DNA of 17,545 nt from Palsa-870 sp039935415 (GTDB lineage: Bacteria > Chloroflexota > Dormibacteria > Dormibacterales > Dormibacteraceae): NCBI GenBank assembly GCA_039935415.1, contig JBDTKH010000055.1, forward strand, positions 1 to 17,545. Reading direction: 5' to 3'. Positions within the stretch are counted from its first letter, which is position 1; every line of letters starts with the position of its first letter. The notes beneath the pieces are model-generated. The model did no database searches and was not told the origin of the DNA. It saw only the letters and a program-made list of their open reading frames with translations. Shown here piece after piece: positions 1 through 7,940 of the stretch. The position numbers were made by a program, and so were the translations under genes.

Positions 1-167
1 GCCCCAGGAAGCCCCGGACCCATCTGCCTCGACTCACAACACCCGCTAGCAGCGATGATTACCAAGACGACGTCGGCACGACGGAATCGCTTGACGATTA
101 CCGCGACACTATTGCTCTACTTCAACAGTGCCCTCGACGAGCACTGTTCAGATCGCAGGGCGCACTT
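1..167. other. Gene-free left edge
   Basis: No convincing gene lies here. The stretch is visibly less GC-rich than the coding DNA that follows. A 55-codon open frame (55-222, plus strand) has no Shine-Dalgarno sequence and overlaps the 3' end of the opposite gene, so it is not called. The one structured element is the inverted repeat at 124-148, listed separately. Confidence 0.5.
124..148 (-). terminator. Inverted repeat after the adnAB operon, possible terminator
   Basis: AACAGTGC (124-131) and GCACTGTT (141-148) are perfect 8-bp inverted repeats around a 9-nt loop. They begin 20 bp beyond the stop codon of the last minus-strand gene. There is no real U-tract on the minus strand (only TT at the end of the stem), so this is not a textbook intrinsic terminator. 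It could instead be an mRNA 3'-end stabiliser or a protein site. The call rests on position and symmetry only. Confidence 0.4.
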
Positions 168-473
168 TCAGATCTTCAATCGCTCGATCAGGGCCATTGC
201 CGGCGGACCGAAAACGTCGTAATGCGCCACCTTGCGGCGCTTTTCGGGCTGGATCCACTCCGGGCGTAGGCCATGCTGCCGGCCCCACTCCTCGAGCACC
301 GGTCGAAGCCCGATGATGTGGAGGAACGGCTTCTCCCGCCTGAAGCCACGAATCGTCGAGCCGTGGTAATAGTCGAAGTTCCTGTGAACGGCGATCCCAC
401 CGGCCTCGGCGAACTCGATCGCCTGTTTGATCTCGCGGCGCTCGAAATAGCGCTCCTGAAGCGGCCCACTCAC
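168..473 (-). CDS. DUF4031-like small protein downstream of adnAB
   Basis: The frame encodes 101 residues from a GTG at 473. An ATG-initiated extension to 557 exists, but its extra residues only shadow the end of the helicase gene. The GTG lies 10 bp after the helicase stop, preceded by a weak AAGGG 1 nt away. Seen: no signal peptide or membrane segment; a pattern LHIIG (51-55), an acidic/hydrophobic helix, then W73-x-Q75 and HYD (84-86) near the C-terminus. From memory of the family, this H...GL..W-Q...HYD layout recalls the DUF4031 proteins, whose role is unknown. The N-terminal 45 residues (EAGGIAVHRNFDYYHG) are not typical of that family as I know it. Being last in the helicase-nuclease operon suggests, but does not show, a link to DNA repair. 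Confidence 0.65.
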   Translation of the reverse strand: MSGPLQERYFERREIKQAIEFAEAGGIAVHRNFDYYHGSTIRGFRREKPFLHIIGLRPVLEEWGRQHGLRPEWIQPEKRRKVAHYDVFGPPAMALIERLKI

Positions 474-483
474 GCCCTTGACG

Positions 484-3400
484 TTACGGTCTCGCGTCGC
501 GACAGATCGGCCGGTAGGCGCACAGCTTGCATGGACGCTGCGCGTGCTCCGGTCCAAGGGTGAAGTCGCCTGCTGCGATCCGGGTCGCCGCGGCCATCAC
601 CCTGGCTTCCACCGCCTCATCGTCAGGCGCGATCTCGGTGATGTGCCCCCGCCTCATGTCGTACAGGAAGAGTCTCGAGTCGGCCCCGCCGGGCAGCAGG
701 CCACGCCGAGCGGCGAGGCCATACAGCCGGAGCTGGACCGAGTAGGCCTCGATCAACACCGCATCGAGCGAGGCGTTGGTCTTGAAGTCGACGAGCACGG
801 TCCGCCCGGCGAGCTCGCACACGCGATCCACCAGGCCGCGCACGCGCGTGTCCCCGATCCTCATGTTGAAGCCGACCTCGACCGCCAGCGTCCTGGCCGA
901 GGCGAGCGGATCTGCGAGATAGCGGTGGAGCATCTCCTTTCCAGCCTCGGGGCCGGAGTAGAGGGCAAGCAGGTCGCCGCCACCGGTATGCCACGCCGCG
1001 AGGGCGGCGTGGACCGCGGAACCGAGCTCGGTGGAGCCTGCCGCGGCGACGAACCGTGGCTGCAGCTCGTCGGGCGGCGCAGGCACGCGCCACACCTGGC
1101 TGAAGCGGTAGCGCACGGGGCAGACCTCGAAGTCGTGCAGCTGCGAGAAGCTGAGCTCGATCTGCGGTCGGGCCGCCGGGACCTCGTCCGCCGGTGGAGG
1201 CTGCAGCTGGTCCAGCCGGTCCAGCACCGCCGTGACCACGGCCGGCCCGCCGTTGGCGTGGCCGTTCGCGGCACGCAAGACCGGCAGCTCGAGCTGCTCG
1301 GCTTCGACCACGGATGCCGACTCCGGGTTCGCGAGCGCCCAGCCGAGGATCTCGGCGAAGTGGTCGTGATCGCCGGCGCCGTTGGCCCCGACCTCCTGCG
1401 CCGTCGGCTCCTCACGTGTCGCGGTGACGTACAGCGCGTCCTTCGCGCGCGTCATTCCCACGTAGACGATGCGCCGCCGCTCACCGATCGCCAGCGCCAC
1501 CGCCGGCGCCCCCGGCGACGTTTCCAGGTAGTGCGGGTGTTTTTCTCCGCGCCACTGCTTCATGACAAAGCCGAGGTTGTCCGGGTCGAAGAAAAGGCGC
1601 TCAGTGTCGCGAGGCCGCGGCGGTCGCAGGTTGACCAGGAACACCACGGGGAACTCGAGGCCCTTGGCCGAGTGGATCGTCAACAGAGAGACGGCCTCCG
1701 CGGTCGCGGCTTCCTCCGCGGCCTCTCCGACGGGAAGCTCGGCGTCGATGACCTGGTCCAGGTGCCGGACGAAGTCGCCGATGCCGGCGAGCGCAAGGTC
1801 CCGCTCGAACCTGCCGGCAAGCTGAAAGACCTTGCGCAGGTTGAGCAGCGCCCGCGGGCTGCCGTCGCGCTGGGCGCGCAGCTCGGCCCAGCGTAGATAG
1901 CCGCTCTCCTCGAGCAGCCGGTTCAAGATGTCCGCGACGGTCAGCGCATCGCGCAGGCGTCCAAGCCGGTCGGTCAGCTCGACGAGGTGAACGGCTCCGC
2001 GCGCCACCTTGGGGTGCATCTCGGGAAACCCTTCCCTGGCCGACTCTTCGAAGCAATCGCGAAGCCGCATCCCGGAGCGGCCGAACCGCCGCGCCGCGAG
2101 GCGGTACATGCCGTCGTCGGGCAGGCGGACGATGGGGCCTTGCAGGATGCGCACCAGCGCCCCGTCGTCCATCGGGTTCTCGGTGAGACGAAGGAGCGCG
2201 AGCACGTCCTTGATCTCCTGGCGGTCGAAGAACCCGGACCCGCCGCTCGTCACGTAGGGGATGCCCTGGCGCCGGAGCTCGTCCTCGAACTCGCGAGGGA
2301 GCATGCGGATCGAGTGCGCGAGGATCGCGATGTCGGCGAACGCGCGGCCCCCGACGTGTAGTCCGCGAATCGTTCGCGCGAGCGATCGGGCCTCGGTCCG
2401 CGAGTCGGGCGCCATGATCACGGTCACAGGAGCCCCACCCTGCCCTCCCCCCAAGGGGGGACGAGGTGCCGATCCGCGCGTGGCGACCAACTCGGGCTCC
2501 GCTGCGAAATCAGCGTCACGCCGGATGAAGTCGGTGGCGCAGTCGAGGATGCCCTGGTACGAGCGGCGGTTGTGGGTCAACGGCAGCCGCGTTCCCGGAA
2601 ACCGGGTGCGGATGTTCTCGATCTCCGCATCGCGCCATCCATAGATCGACTGCTTCGCATCGCCGACGACCGCGACGTTGCCGAAGTTCTCGGCCGCCAG
2701 CAGGCGAATCAGGTCGAGTTGGATCCGGTTGGTGTCCTGGAACTCGTCGACCAGCAGGTAGCGGAACCGCTCTCGACAACGGCGGCGAAACTGTGGGATT
2801 CGCTCGAGGGCGTCGATGACCTCGAGGATGAGGTCGTCGAAATCGCGCAGGCCGTCCGCACGCAGCGCGTCTTCATACGACTTGTAGACGGTGAACAGGA
2901 CGTCGATCGCTTCGAGCTCCGCCCGCGCTGGGTCGGGGCCGGCCTCGGCCGCGGGGCGCGACTCCCAGTACCGGCCGTGTCGCTCCATGGCGCGTTCGCG
3001 GAAGCGCTCCGGCGTGATGCCGCGACCCTTGAGCTTGAGCAGGAATCGCAAACCGGAGCGGAGGAGGTCGTCCAGGTCCTCGACCGCGAGCGCCGTGAAG
3101 GAGTCGGGATCGAACGGGGCGGTGACGCCGCTGCGCAGCCTGGCGACGAGCTGCTGCTCGAACAGGCGCTGGCCCGTCTCGTCCAGCACGCGCAGCTCTC
3201 GCGGCGAGCCGACCAGGTAGGCGAACTCGTCGAGCAGCCGCGCGCAGACGCCGTGGAACGTGCCGATCCACGCGCCATCAAGGACTTCCGGGCCGAGCTG
3301 CGGGTGATGCGCGGCCAGCTCACGCGCGATTCGCTGCCGAAGCTCCTCGGCCGCTCGCTCGTTGAAGGTCACGGTGAGGATGCGGTCAGGCGCTGTGCCC

Positions 3401-3555
3401 TGCTCGACCAGCCAGCAGAAGCGGTTGGTCGCGGTGAACGTCTTGCCCGTGCCTGGCCCGGCCGCGATCAGGAAAGCGCCTTCAGGCCCGGCGTGCGCGG
3501 CCGCCGCCTGCTCCGGGCTGAGGGTGTCCTGGCTGTCGATCCGCGTCGCGCTCAT
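484..3555 (-). CDS. adnB: AdnB-like UvrD helicase with C-terminal Fe-S RecB nuclease
   Basis: The 1023-residue protein is probably the lead motor-nuclease subunit of an AdnAB-type double-strand-break resection complex in the cytoplasm. Seen in order: Q motif LSPEQ (12-16), Walker A AGPGTGKT (32-39), motif Ib WIGTFH (96-101), Walker B LLVDEFQD (267-274), motif III GDAKQSIYGWRD (298-309), motif V TIHSAKGLEF (626-635), motif VI VYVGMTRAK (697-705). The nuclease follows, with H849, D910, D923-F-K925 and QLRLY (941-945). Four Fe-S cysteines are present: C812 and C1009-x2-C1012-x5-C1018, the AddB-type pattern. Its ATG overlaps the stop of the upstream adnA by ATGA, so translation is probably coupled. 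Residues about 360-376 (RGSAPRPPLGGGQGGAP) are a low-complexity insert encoded by a GC palindrome. A single-chain UvrD-nuclease acting alone is possible, but the paired arrangement favours AdnAB. Confidence 0.87.
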   Translation of the reverse strand: MSATRIDSQDTLSPEQAAAAHAGPEGAFLIAAGPGTGKTFTATNRFCWLVEQGTAPDRILTVTFNERAAEELRQRIARELAAHHPQLGPEVLDGAWIGTFHGVCARLLDEFAYLVGSPRELRVLDETGQRLFEQQLVARLRSGVTAPFDPDSFTALAVEDLDDLLRSGLRFLLKLKGRGITPERFRERAMERHGRYWESRPAAEAGPDPARAELEAIDVLFTVYKSYEDALRADGLRDFDDLILEVIDALERIPQFRRRCRERFRYLLVDEFQDTNRIQLDLIRLLAAENFGNVAVVGDAKQSIYGWRDAEIENIRTRFPGTRLPLTHNRRSYQGILDCATDFIRRDADFAAEPELVATRGSAPRPPLGGGQGGAPVTVIMAPDSRTEARSLARTIRGLHVGGRAFADIAILAHSIRMLPREFEDELRRQGIPYVTSGGSGFFDRQEIKDVLALLRLTENPMDDGALVRILQGPIVRLPDDGMYRLAARRFGRSGMRLRDCFEESAREGFPEMHPKVARGAVHLVELTDRLGRLRDALTVADILNRLLEESGYLRWAELRAQRDGSPRALLNLRKVFQLAGRFERDLALAGIGDFVRHLDQVIDAELPVGEAAEEAATAEAVSLLTIHSAKGLEFPVVFLVNLRPPRPRDTERLFFDPDNLGFVMKQWRGEKHPHYLETSPGAPAVALAIGERRRIVYVGMTRAKDALYVTATREEPTAQEVGANGAGDHDHFAEILGWALANPESASVVEAEQLELPVLRAANGHANGGPAVVTAVLDRLDQLQPPPADEVPAARPQIELSFSQLHDFEVCPVRYRFSQVWRVPAPPDELQPRFVAAAGSTELGSAVHAALAAWHTGGGDLLALYSGPEAGKEMLHRYLADPLASARTLAVEVGFNMRIGDTRVRGLVDRVCELAGRTVLVDFKTNASLDAVLIEAYSVQLRLYGLAARRGLLPGGADSRLFLYDMRRGHITEIAPDDEAVEARVMAAATRIAAGDFTLGPEHAQRPCKLCAYRPICRDARP
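2446..2461. repeat. Perfect GC palindrome inside adnB
   Basis: T followed by six C, then AA, then six G and A gives a 7-bp perfect inverted repeat with a 2-nt centre. C-rich sequence lies to its left (CCCCACCCTGCC, 2433-2444). The reading frame stays open across it and translates as the Pro/Gly-rich linker near residues 360-376 of the helicase, between helicase motifs III and V. It looks like a short mobile or repeat-derived insertion tolerated in a loop. Simple compositional drift is the alternative. Confidence 0.5.
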
Positions 3556-6500
3556 TCCGATGGCGCGCCTCCGAACGCGCAGATGGCGGCGTGCGGGCAG
3601 CCGCCGAAGCGGGTAACGCAGGTGCCGGCGAGCTCGCGCGGGTTGGGCTCGAAGTGGCCGCCCTTGATGCGCTCGATCGCCTGCAGCACGATCGACCGGC
3701 TGCGCTCAAGGTCTTCGGCGGTGAGCGGCTTCTCGCGATATTCCTTGAGCCCCGCCGGGCGCCCGACGCTGAAGATGTCCTGCCGCATGCCGCCCCAGAC
3801 CCAGTCTTTCGGGTAGTAGAGCGAGAGGAACCGCGGCGTGTAACCAAGCGGCTGGCCATCGTCGTCGAAGCCGTCCTTGCAGGCGAGGTAGTAGAGCGCG
3901 AGCTGCACGTCATAGAGCTCGGGGCCGAAGTACTGCTCGTATGCCCACTTCATCGCCTTGCCCGCGCCCGTCTTGTAGTCGACGACCTCCACCTCGCCGT
4001 CGCCGACGTCGTTCACGCGGTCGATCTTGCCCACGATCTCGGACCCGTCGAGCTGCAGGTGGAACCGGCGCTCGGTGGCCAGCGTGCCCAGCCGGCGGAT
4101 GACCTGCATGCCGGTGACGAACTTGACGTAGTTGTTCAAGACCGCGCGAACCTGGCGCTCTTCGCGCTTTCGGTCCAGCACTCCTTCCATCCGCGATAGG
4201 TAGCCGTCGAGGTGCAGCTGCAGCGAGGCCTCGAGCCATTGCCTCCGCTGGTCCGGCTCGAGCGGCCGCCACTCGGGCTCGTGCGCGTGGAAGTCCTCGA
4301 GCACCTCGTGGAGAAAACCGCCACGCTCCATCGCGACGGATCGCGGCTCCTCGGCGAGTCCGGGGTGGTGGTTGTACCAGTAAAGCCGCGGGCACTTGAG
4401 GTAGTCGTTGAGCGTCGTCGGGCTGAAGTGGTCGATCTGGACCGAGGTTGGGTTGCGATCGCCGCCATAGGACTCGAAAGGTTCGCCCGAATCGCGATCC
4501 GTCAGGAAGGCGACGTCGAGCCCCAGCGCCGCCGCGCGAGCGGGGATGCCGTCGACCAGCGCCGCGGGGTGAGAGGCGAGCAGGACCTCGGCCTCCCGGC
4601 GCAGCAGGACGTCGCCGGGTTGAAGGCGCGAGGATGCACGCGTCAGCACGCGGGCATCGGCCTCGGGTGAGGCCATGTCGAGGAAGACCGACGGCCCCGC
4701 CTGGCGCAGATAGGAGTCGGCGTGCGTCAGGTAGAGCCGGCGCCGGGCACGCGTCATCCCGACAAACGCGAGTCGCGCCTCCTCGGCGAGGTGCCCGTCG
4801 GGATCGGATGGCCACGAGGGCATGAACCCGACCTTGAACCCCTCGAGCCACTTTCGATCCTCCTCGTCGAGCAGCGGGTGCGGCCGCGCCCCGAGCGGGA
4901 ACAGTCCGTGCGCGAACGCCGAGCAGAAGACGACCTCGAACTCGAGTCCCTTGGCCTGGTGCACCGTCATGACCTGCACGGCGTCGCGGCTTCCCGACGC
5001 CGCCTCGGTGTCGTCGGCCGCAGCGGCCAGCAGCGTCTCCAGCGAACCGGTGATGTCGGCCAGCCTCGGTTTCTCACCGAGCAGCCGCTCGTGGACGGCC
5101 TCGATCGCCTCGAGGCCTTCGATCGCGGCGCGCAGGTCGGCGATGGCCTCGGCGCGCTCGGCGTTGCCGAGGTCCAGGTCCAGCAGCCGGCGCATCGCGC
5201 CGTCCTCGATCAGGACGGAGTACGCGAGGCTCGCCACCGGCAGTTTCGCGGCGCGACCGATCAGGCGGTGGCGCGTGACCATCGCGGCGTGGAGCGTGTC
5301 GAGCTCGGTCTCGGTGAGATAGGCCATGAAGTTCGGCTCGGCGCGAACCTCCTCGGGCGCCTCCTCGCCCCAGGGCAGCGGGTAGCGCTGCGGGTCGCGG
5401 GCGGCAAGCGAGTACATCAGTCGCCGCATCACGCGGAGCAGCGGCCTGCCTCGCTCAAAGGCGCTGGCTCTGATTCGGCCGAGCGCTTGCGCGCCGACCC
5501 CGCCCAGGCTCGACGCGAGCGCTCCTTCGAACGCGTCGGGGTCATCCGGCTTGCGCAGCGATTCGAGGTATCCGACCAGGAAGCGCACGACCTCGTTGCG
5601 CGACGTGGCGCCGGACCCTCGCACTTCATAGGGAAGGTCAAGCGCGCGCAACGCCTCCTCGAACGGCGCACCAAGCGCGGTCGTACTGCGCAGCAGCACC
5701 GCGAAGTCGCGTGGCCGGAGGCCTGGCGTCTCCGCGATCAGCCGCTTGATCTCCCGCGCGACGAAGAACGCCTCGTCGACAGGGTCGCCCTCGCGCGCGA
5801 CCACGACCGCCGGCGGCGCGCCCGAATCGATCGCCCGAAGATGGCGCGACTCGCGGCCGGGATGCGTGGCGGCGAGCAGGCGCTCCCCCGCGTCGAGCGC
5901 CTGCTGGGAGGAGCGACGGCACTCCTCCAGGCGCCGGGTGGCGGAGCCGTACACCGTGGGGAACACATCCGTCAGCAGCCGCGGCACGGTGCCGCGAAAA
6001 CCGTAGATCGACTGGTCAGGGTCGCCGACCACGACCAGGCGCGGGCGCGAGTCCGGCGACGCGATGAGCTGCAGCAGCTCGAACTGCGCCGGGTCGACGT
6101 CCTGGAACTCGTCGACCAGGATCAGCTTGAATCGCCCGCGGAGGCTCTCTCGCAGCGCGCGGTTTGACTCCAACAGCTCGATCGCCCCTGAGATGAGGTC
6201 CCGGAAATCGAGCATGCCCGCCTGATGGAGGCGCAGCTGATAGGCCTGGTACACGGCGGCCAGCACGCGAATCCTCTCGCTCGCGCTCGCCTCGGCGGCG
6301 AGCAGCAGCGCGGAGGGATGGACCAGGTTCTGCTTCATCAGGGCGACGAAGGCCAGGACGTCGCGCGCGAACGCCTCCGACCTGCGGACTCCTTCCAGCG
6401 GACCCAGCACCTCCGCGTCGAGCTCCGCGAGGACGCGCCTCATCACCATCCACTCCTGGAACCCGTTGACGAGCAACCGTTCGCGTGCCGGAGCGTGCTC

Positions 6501-6758
6501 GCGAAGGAGGCGCGCGCAGAAGCTGTGAAAGGTGGAGATCCACGCCTCTCCGTACTCGTCGTGCAACCGCTCATCGATGCGGCGCGACAGCTCCTGCGCG
6601 GCGCCGTTGGAGAAGGTGAGCACGAGGATCTCGCCGCGCCCGGCCACGCGTTCGCGCACCGCCTGCTCGTAGAGGTCGACCAGCGCGTGCGTTTTGCCGG
6701 TGCCCGGCCCGGCGAGCACGCGAATTGGTCCGTCGATTTCCTGGATGTTGAGTGGCAA
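3552..6758 (-). CDS. adnA: AdnA-like UvrD helicase with C-terminal Fe-S RecB nuclease
   Basis: The 1068-residue protein is the partner subunit of the AdnAB-type complex. Seen: Walker A AGPGTGKT (16-23), LVLTFSN (45-51), WISTFHSF (73-80), Walker B LILVDEFQD (212-220), GDPDQSIYGFRG (245-256), TVHQAKGLEF (598-607), AFVGMTRARR (664-673). The nuclease carries H817 (GGFLHEVLE), D913 (KIDRVND), D927-Y-K929 and QLALYY (952-957). Cysteines C789, C1047, C1054 and C1060 fit an Fe-S cluster, but the spacing C-x6-C-x5-C differs from the usual C-x2-C-x5-C. Only 15 residues precede Walker A, so the Q-motif region is short (LNIQ at 3-6). The start is TTG, chosen because AGGGG lies 5 nt upstream and an in-frame stop sits at 6792-6794. 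Both subunits keep Walker motifs, which argues against AddAB, where AddB has a degenerate motor. The order A then B matches the mycobacterial pair as I recall it. Confidence 0.85.
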   Translation of the reverse strand: MPLNIQEIDGPIRVLAGPGTGKTHALVDLYEQAVRERVAGRGEILVLTFSNGAAQELSRRIDERLHDEYGEAWISTFHSFCARLLREHAPARERLLVNGFQEWMVMRRVLAELDAEVLGPLEGVRRSEAFARDVLAFVALMKQNLVHPSALLLAAEASASERIRVLAAVYQAYQLRLHQAGMLDFRDLISGAIELLESNRALRESLRGRFKLILVDEFQDVDPAQFELLQLIASPDSRPRLVVVGDPDQSIYGFRGTVPRLLTDVFPTVYGSATRRLEECRRSSQQALDAGERLLAATHPGRESRHLRAIDSGAPPAVVVAREGDPVDEAFFVAREIKRLIAETPGLRPRDFAVLLRSTTALGAPFEEALRALDLPYEVRGSGATSRNEVVRFLVGYLESLRKPDDPDAFEGALASSLGGVGAQALGRIRASAFERGRPLLRVMRRLMYSLAARDPQRYPLPWGEEAPEEVRAEPNFMAYLTETELDTLHAAMVTRHRLIGRAAKLPVASLAYSVLIEDGAMRRLLDLDLGNAERAEAIADLRAAIEGLEAIEAVHERLLGEKPRLADITGSLETLLAAAADDTEAASGSRDAVQVMTVHQAKGLEFEVVFCSAFAHGLFPLGARPHPLLDEEDRKWLEGFKVGFMPSWPSDPDGHLAEEARLAFVGMTRARRRLYLTHADSYLRQAGPSVFLDMASPEADARVLTRASSRLQPGDVLLRREAEVLLASHPAALVDGIPARAAALGLDVAFLTDRDSGEPFESYGGDRNPTSVQIDHFSPTTLNDYLKCPRLYWYNHHPGLAEEPRSVAMERGGFLHEVLEDFHAHEPEWRPLEPDQRRQWLEASLQLHLDGYLSRMEGVLDRKREERQVRAVLNNYVKFVTGMQVIRRLGTLATERRFHLQLDGSEIVGKIDRVNDVGDGEVEVVDYKTGAGKAMKWAYEQYFGPELYDVQLALYYLACKDGFDDDGQPLGYTPRFLSLYYPKDWVWGGMRQDIFSVGRPAGLKEYREKPLTAEDLERSRSIVLQAIERIKGGHFEPNPRELAGTCVTRFGGCPHAAICAFGGAPSE

Positions 6759-6763
6759 GGGTT

Positions 6764-6768
6764 CCCCT
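6764..6768 (-). promoter_or_regulatory. Shine-Dalgarno supporting the TTG start of adnA
   Basis: On the minus strand AGGGG (6768 to 6764) is followed by five bases and TTG at 6758. The next in-frame codon upstream that could matter is the stop of the GT87 gene, and no ATG or GTG lies between. This decides the start. The site is in the 33-bp gap after the GT87 gene, so adnA is likely translated from a shared transcript. Confidence 0.65.
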
Positions 6769-6791
6769 GTGATGGCGCGCGGGCGATCTGA

Positions 6792-7916
6792 TTATGCGGG
6801 CGCCCGTCTCCTGAGGTCAGCCGGGCCTGTTAAGGCACGCCAGGCGGTGACGATCAATGCGCCGAGGAGGAGGAGCTCGATGAGAGGCCAGCGCGTCAGG
6901 CCCGGGCTGAGGCCGGACACGAACAGGAACGGGCTCGCCAGCACCCAGGCCACCCCAAGCGGCACGCGCCACACCCGCACCGGCCGCTCCTCCCAGACCA
7001 TCCACGCGGCCGCCGCTAGAAGGCAGAGGTCGGACGCGTGCAGGTATGGAGATGCCAGCAGCGAGCCTGTGATCCCAAGCGGGATCAGCAGGCCGGGCGC
7101 GCGCCTCAGCCTGAACGCCGTCGCCAGGACCGCTCCAACGACGATCACGCGCAGCACGAGCGCCGTCGTGTCGTCGACTCCGAGGGCGCGTCTGATCGTG
7201 AGCGAGTCCGCTCCGCTCGGCAGCTTGCCCCGCAGCTCCGACACGTAAGCCGACATGCCGTGCGGGCCCAGCGCCAGGGCTGCGATCAAGACAACGACCG
7301 CACCGGCTGCGGTCGATGACGCAAAGGCGCGATAGCGGCCCGCGATCAGGAGGACGAACGGCACGAGGAACGCGGTGTTGGGCTTGAGGAAGATCAGCGA
7401 CAGCGCGATGCCCGCGGCGATGTCCTTGTCCTGGCGGAGCAGCCGCCACGCGACGACGACACCCGCCGCGACCAGAGGCACGACCTGTCCGACGTGGACC
7501 GCGTGCAGGACCCACCACGGGGCAAGCGCCGCGACGACCGAAACCCACCGCCCCATGCCCTGGCTCACGCCGGCCCACGCCAGGGCCGCCCCGAACGCGA
7601 TGAAGGTGAACGCAGCCCAGGTGACGTAGGCGATCCAGTAAGGAAGCGGCGTGAGCGCCGCGGTCAGCCACGCCACGGTGGGCGGGCTGAGGAACGGTTG
7701 CGAATTCTGAACCGGAACGAGCTGTTTCTGCGCCGCGGCTACAAGCCCCTGGTCGTAGATGTGCGCCCACCCTTGCTGCAGGCCGACGAGCGCGGCTGCC
7801 TCGTAGGTGTGGAAGTCGATCCCGATCGGTTCCGCGACGTGACCGAAATCGATCGCCAGGGCAACGGACACCACGAACAGCCCGATCCACCACCAAACGC
7901 GCCGATCAGCGAGCAC
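6792..7916 (-). CDS. GT87-type (DUF2029) membrane glycosyltransferase
   Basis: The 374-residue polytopic membrane protein has about nine or more hydrophobic helices. It fits the GT-C fold GT87 family, which takes mannose or other sugars from polyprenyl phosphate on the outer face of the membrane. Seen: an N-terminal helix, then the acidic loop IDFHTYEAA with D34 as likely catalytic aspartate, QPFLSPPTVAW followed by LTPLPY (the family's YPP..PL signature), HVGQ after helix four, and LKPNTAF before VPFVLL. The basic tail LRRRAPA ends the protein. The start is GTG at 7916 with AGGG seven bases upstream. It is the first gene of a minus-strand run leading into adnA 33 bp later, although its function is unrelated to repair. 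Acceptor and sugar cannot be read from sequence. Confidence 0.75.
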   Translation of the reverse strand: MLADRRVWWWIGLFVVSVALAIDFGHVAEPIGIDFHTYEAAALVGLQQGWAHIYDQGLVAAAQKQLVPVQNSQPFLSPPTVAWLTAALTPLPYWIAYVTWAAFTFIAFGAALAWAGVSQGMGRWVSVVAALAPWWVLHAVHVGQVVPLVAAGVVVAWRLLRQDKDIAAGIALSLIFLKPNTAFLVPFVLLIAGRYRAFASSTAAGAVVVLIAALALGPHGMSAYVSELRGKLPSGADSLTIRRALGVDDTTALVLRVIVVGAVLATAFRLRRAPGLLIPLGITGSLLASPYLHASDLCLLAAAAWMVWEERPVRVWRVPLGVAWVLASPFLFVSGLSPGLTRWPLIELLLLGALIVTAWRALTGPADLRRRAPA

Positions 7917-7940
7917 CTGATGACCCTAGCGCAGGTGGCG

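Noticed and set aside
55..222. Small plus-strand open frame of 55 codons at the left edge
   Set aside because: No Shine-Dalgarno sequence, no recognisable feature, and it overlaps the end of the opposite DUF4031-like gene.
2446..2461. Possible frameshift or sequencing error at the C6-AA-G6 run in adnB
   Set aside because: Helicase motifs before and after the run are in the same frame and the open frame is continuous, so no frameshift is needed.
4722..6167. A 481-codon plus-strand open frame opposite adnA, and similar ones at 478-1896 and 2572-3816
   Set aside because: All lie fully opposite helicase-nuclease genes with conserved motifs. Their translations have no domain pattern.
484..6758. 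A novel anti-phage defence system made of the two helicase-nucleases
   Set aside because: Both proteins match the known AdnAB-type repair layout, and no other defence-like gene lies nearby.
484..6758. AddAB rather than AdnAB
   Set aside because: In AddAB the AddB subunit has a degenerate motor. Here both subunits carry full Walker A and B and motif VI.
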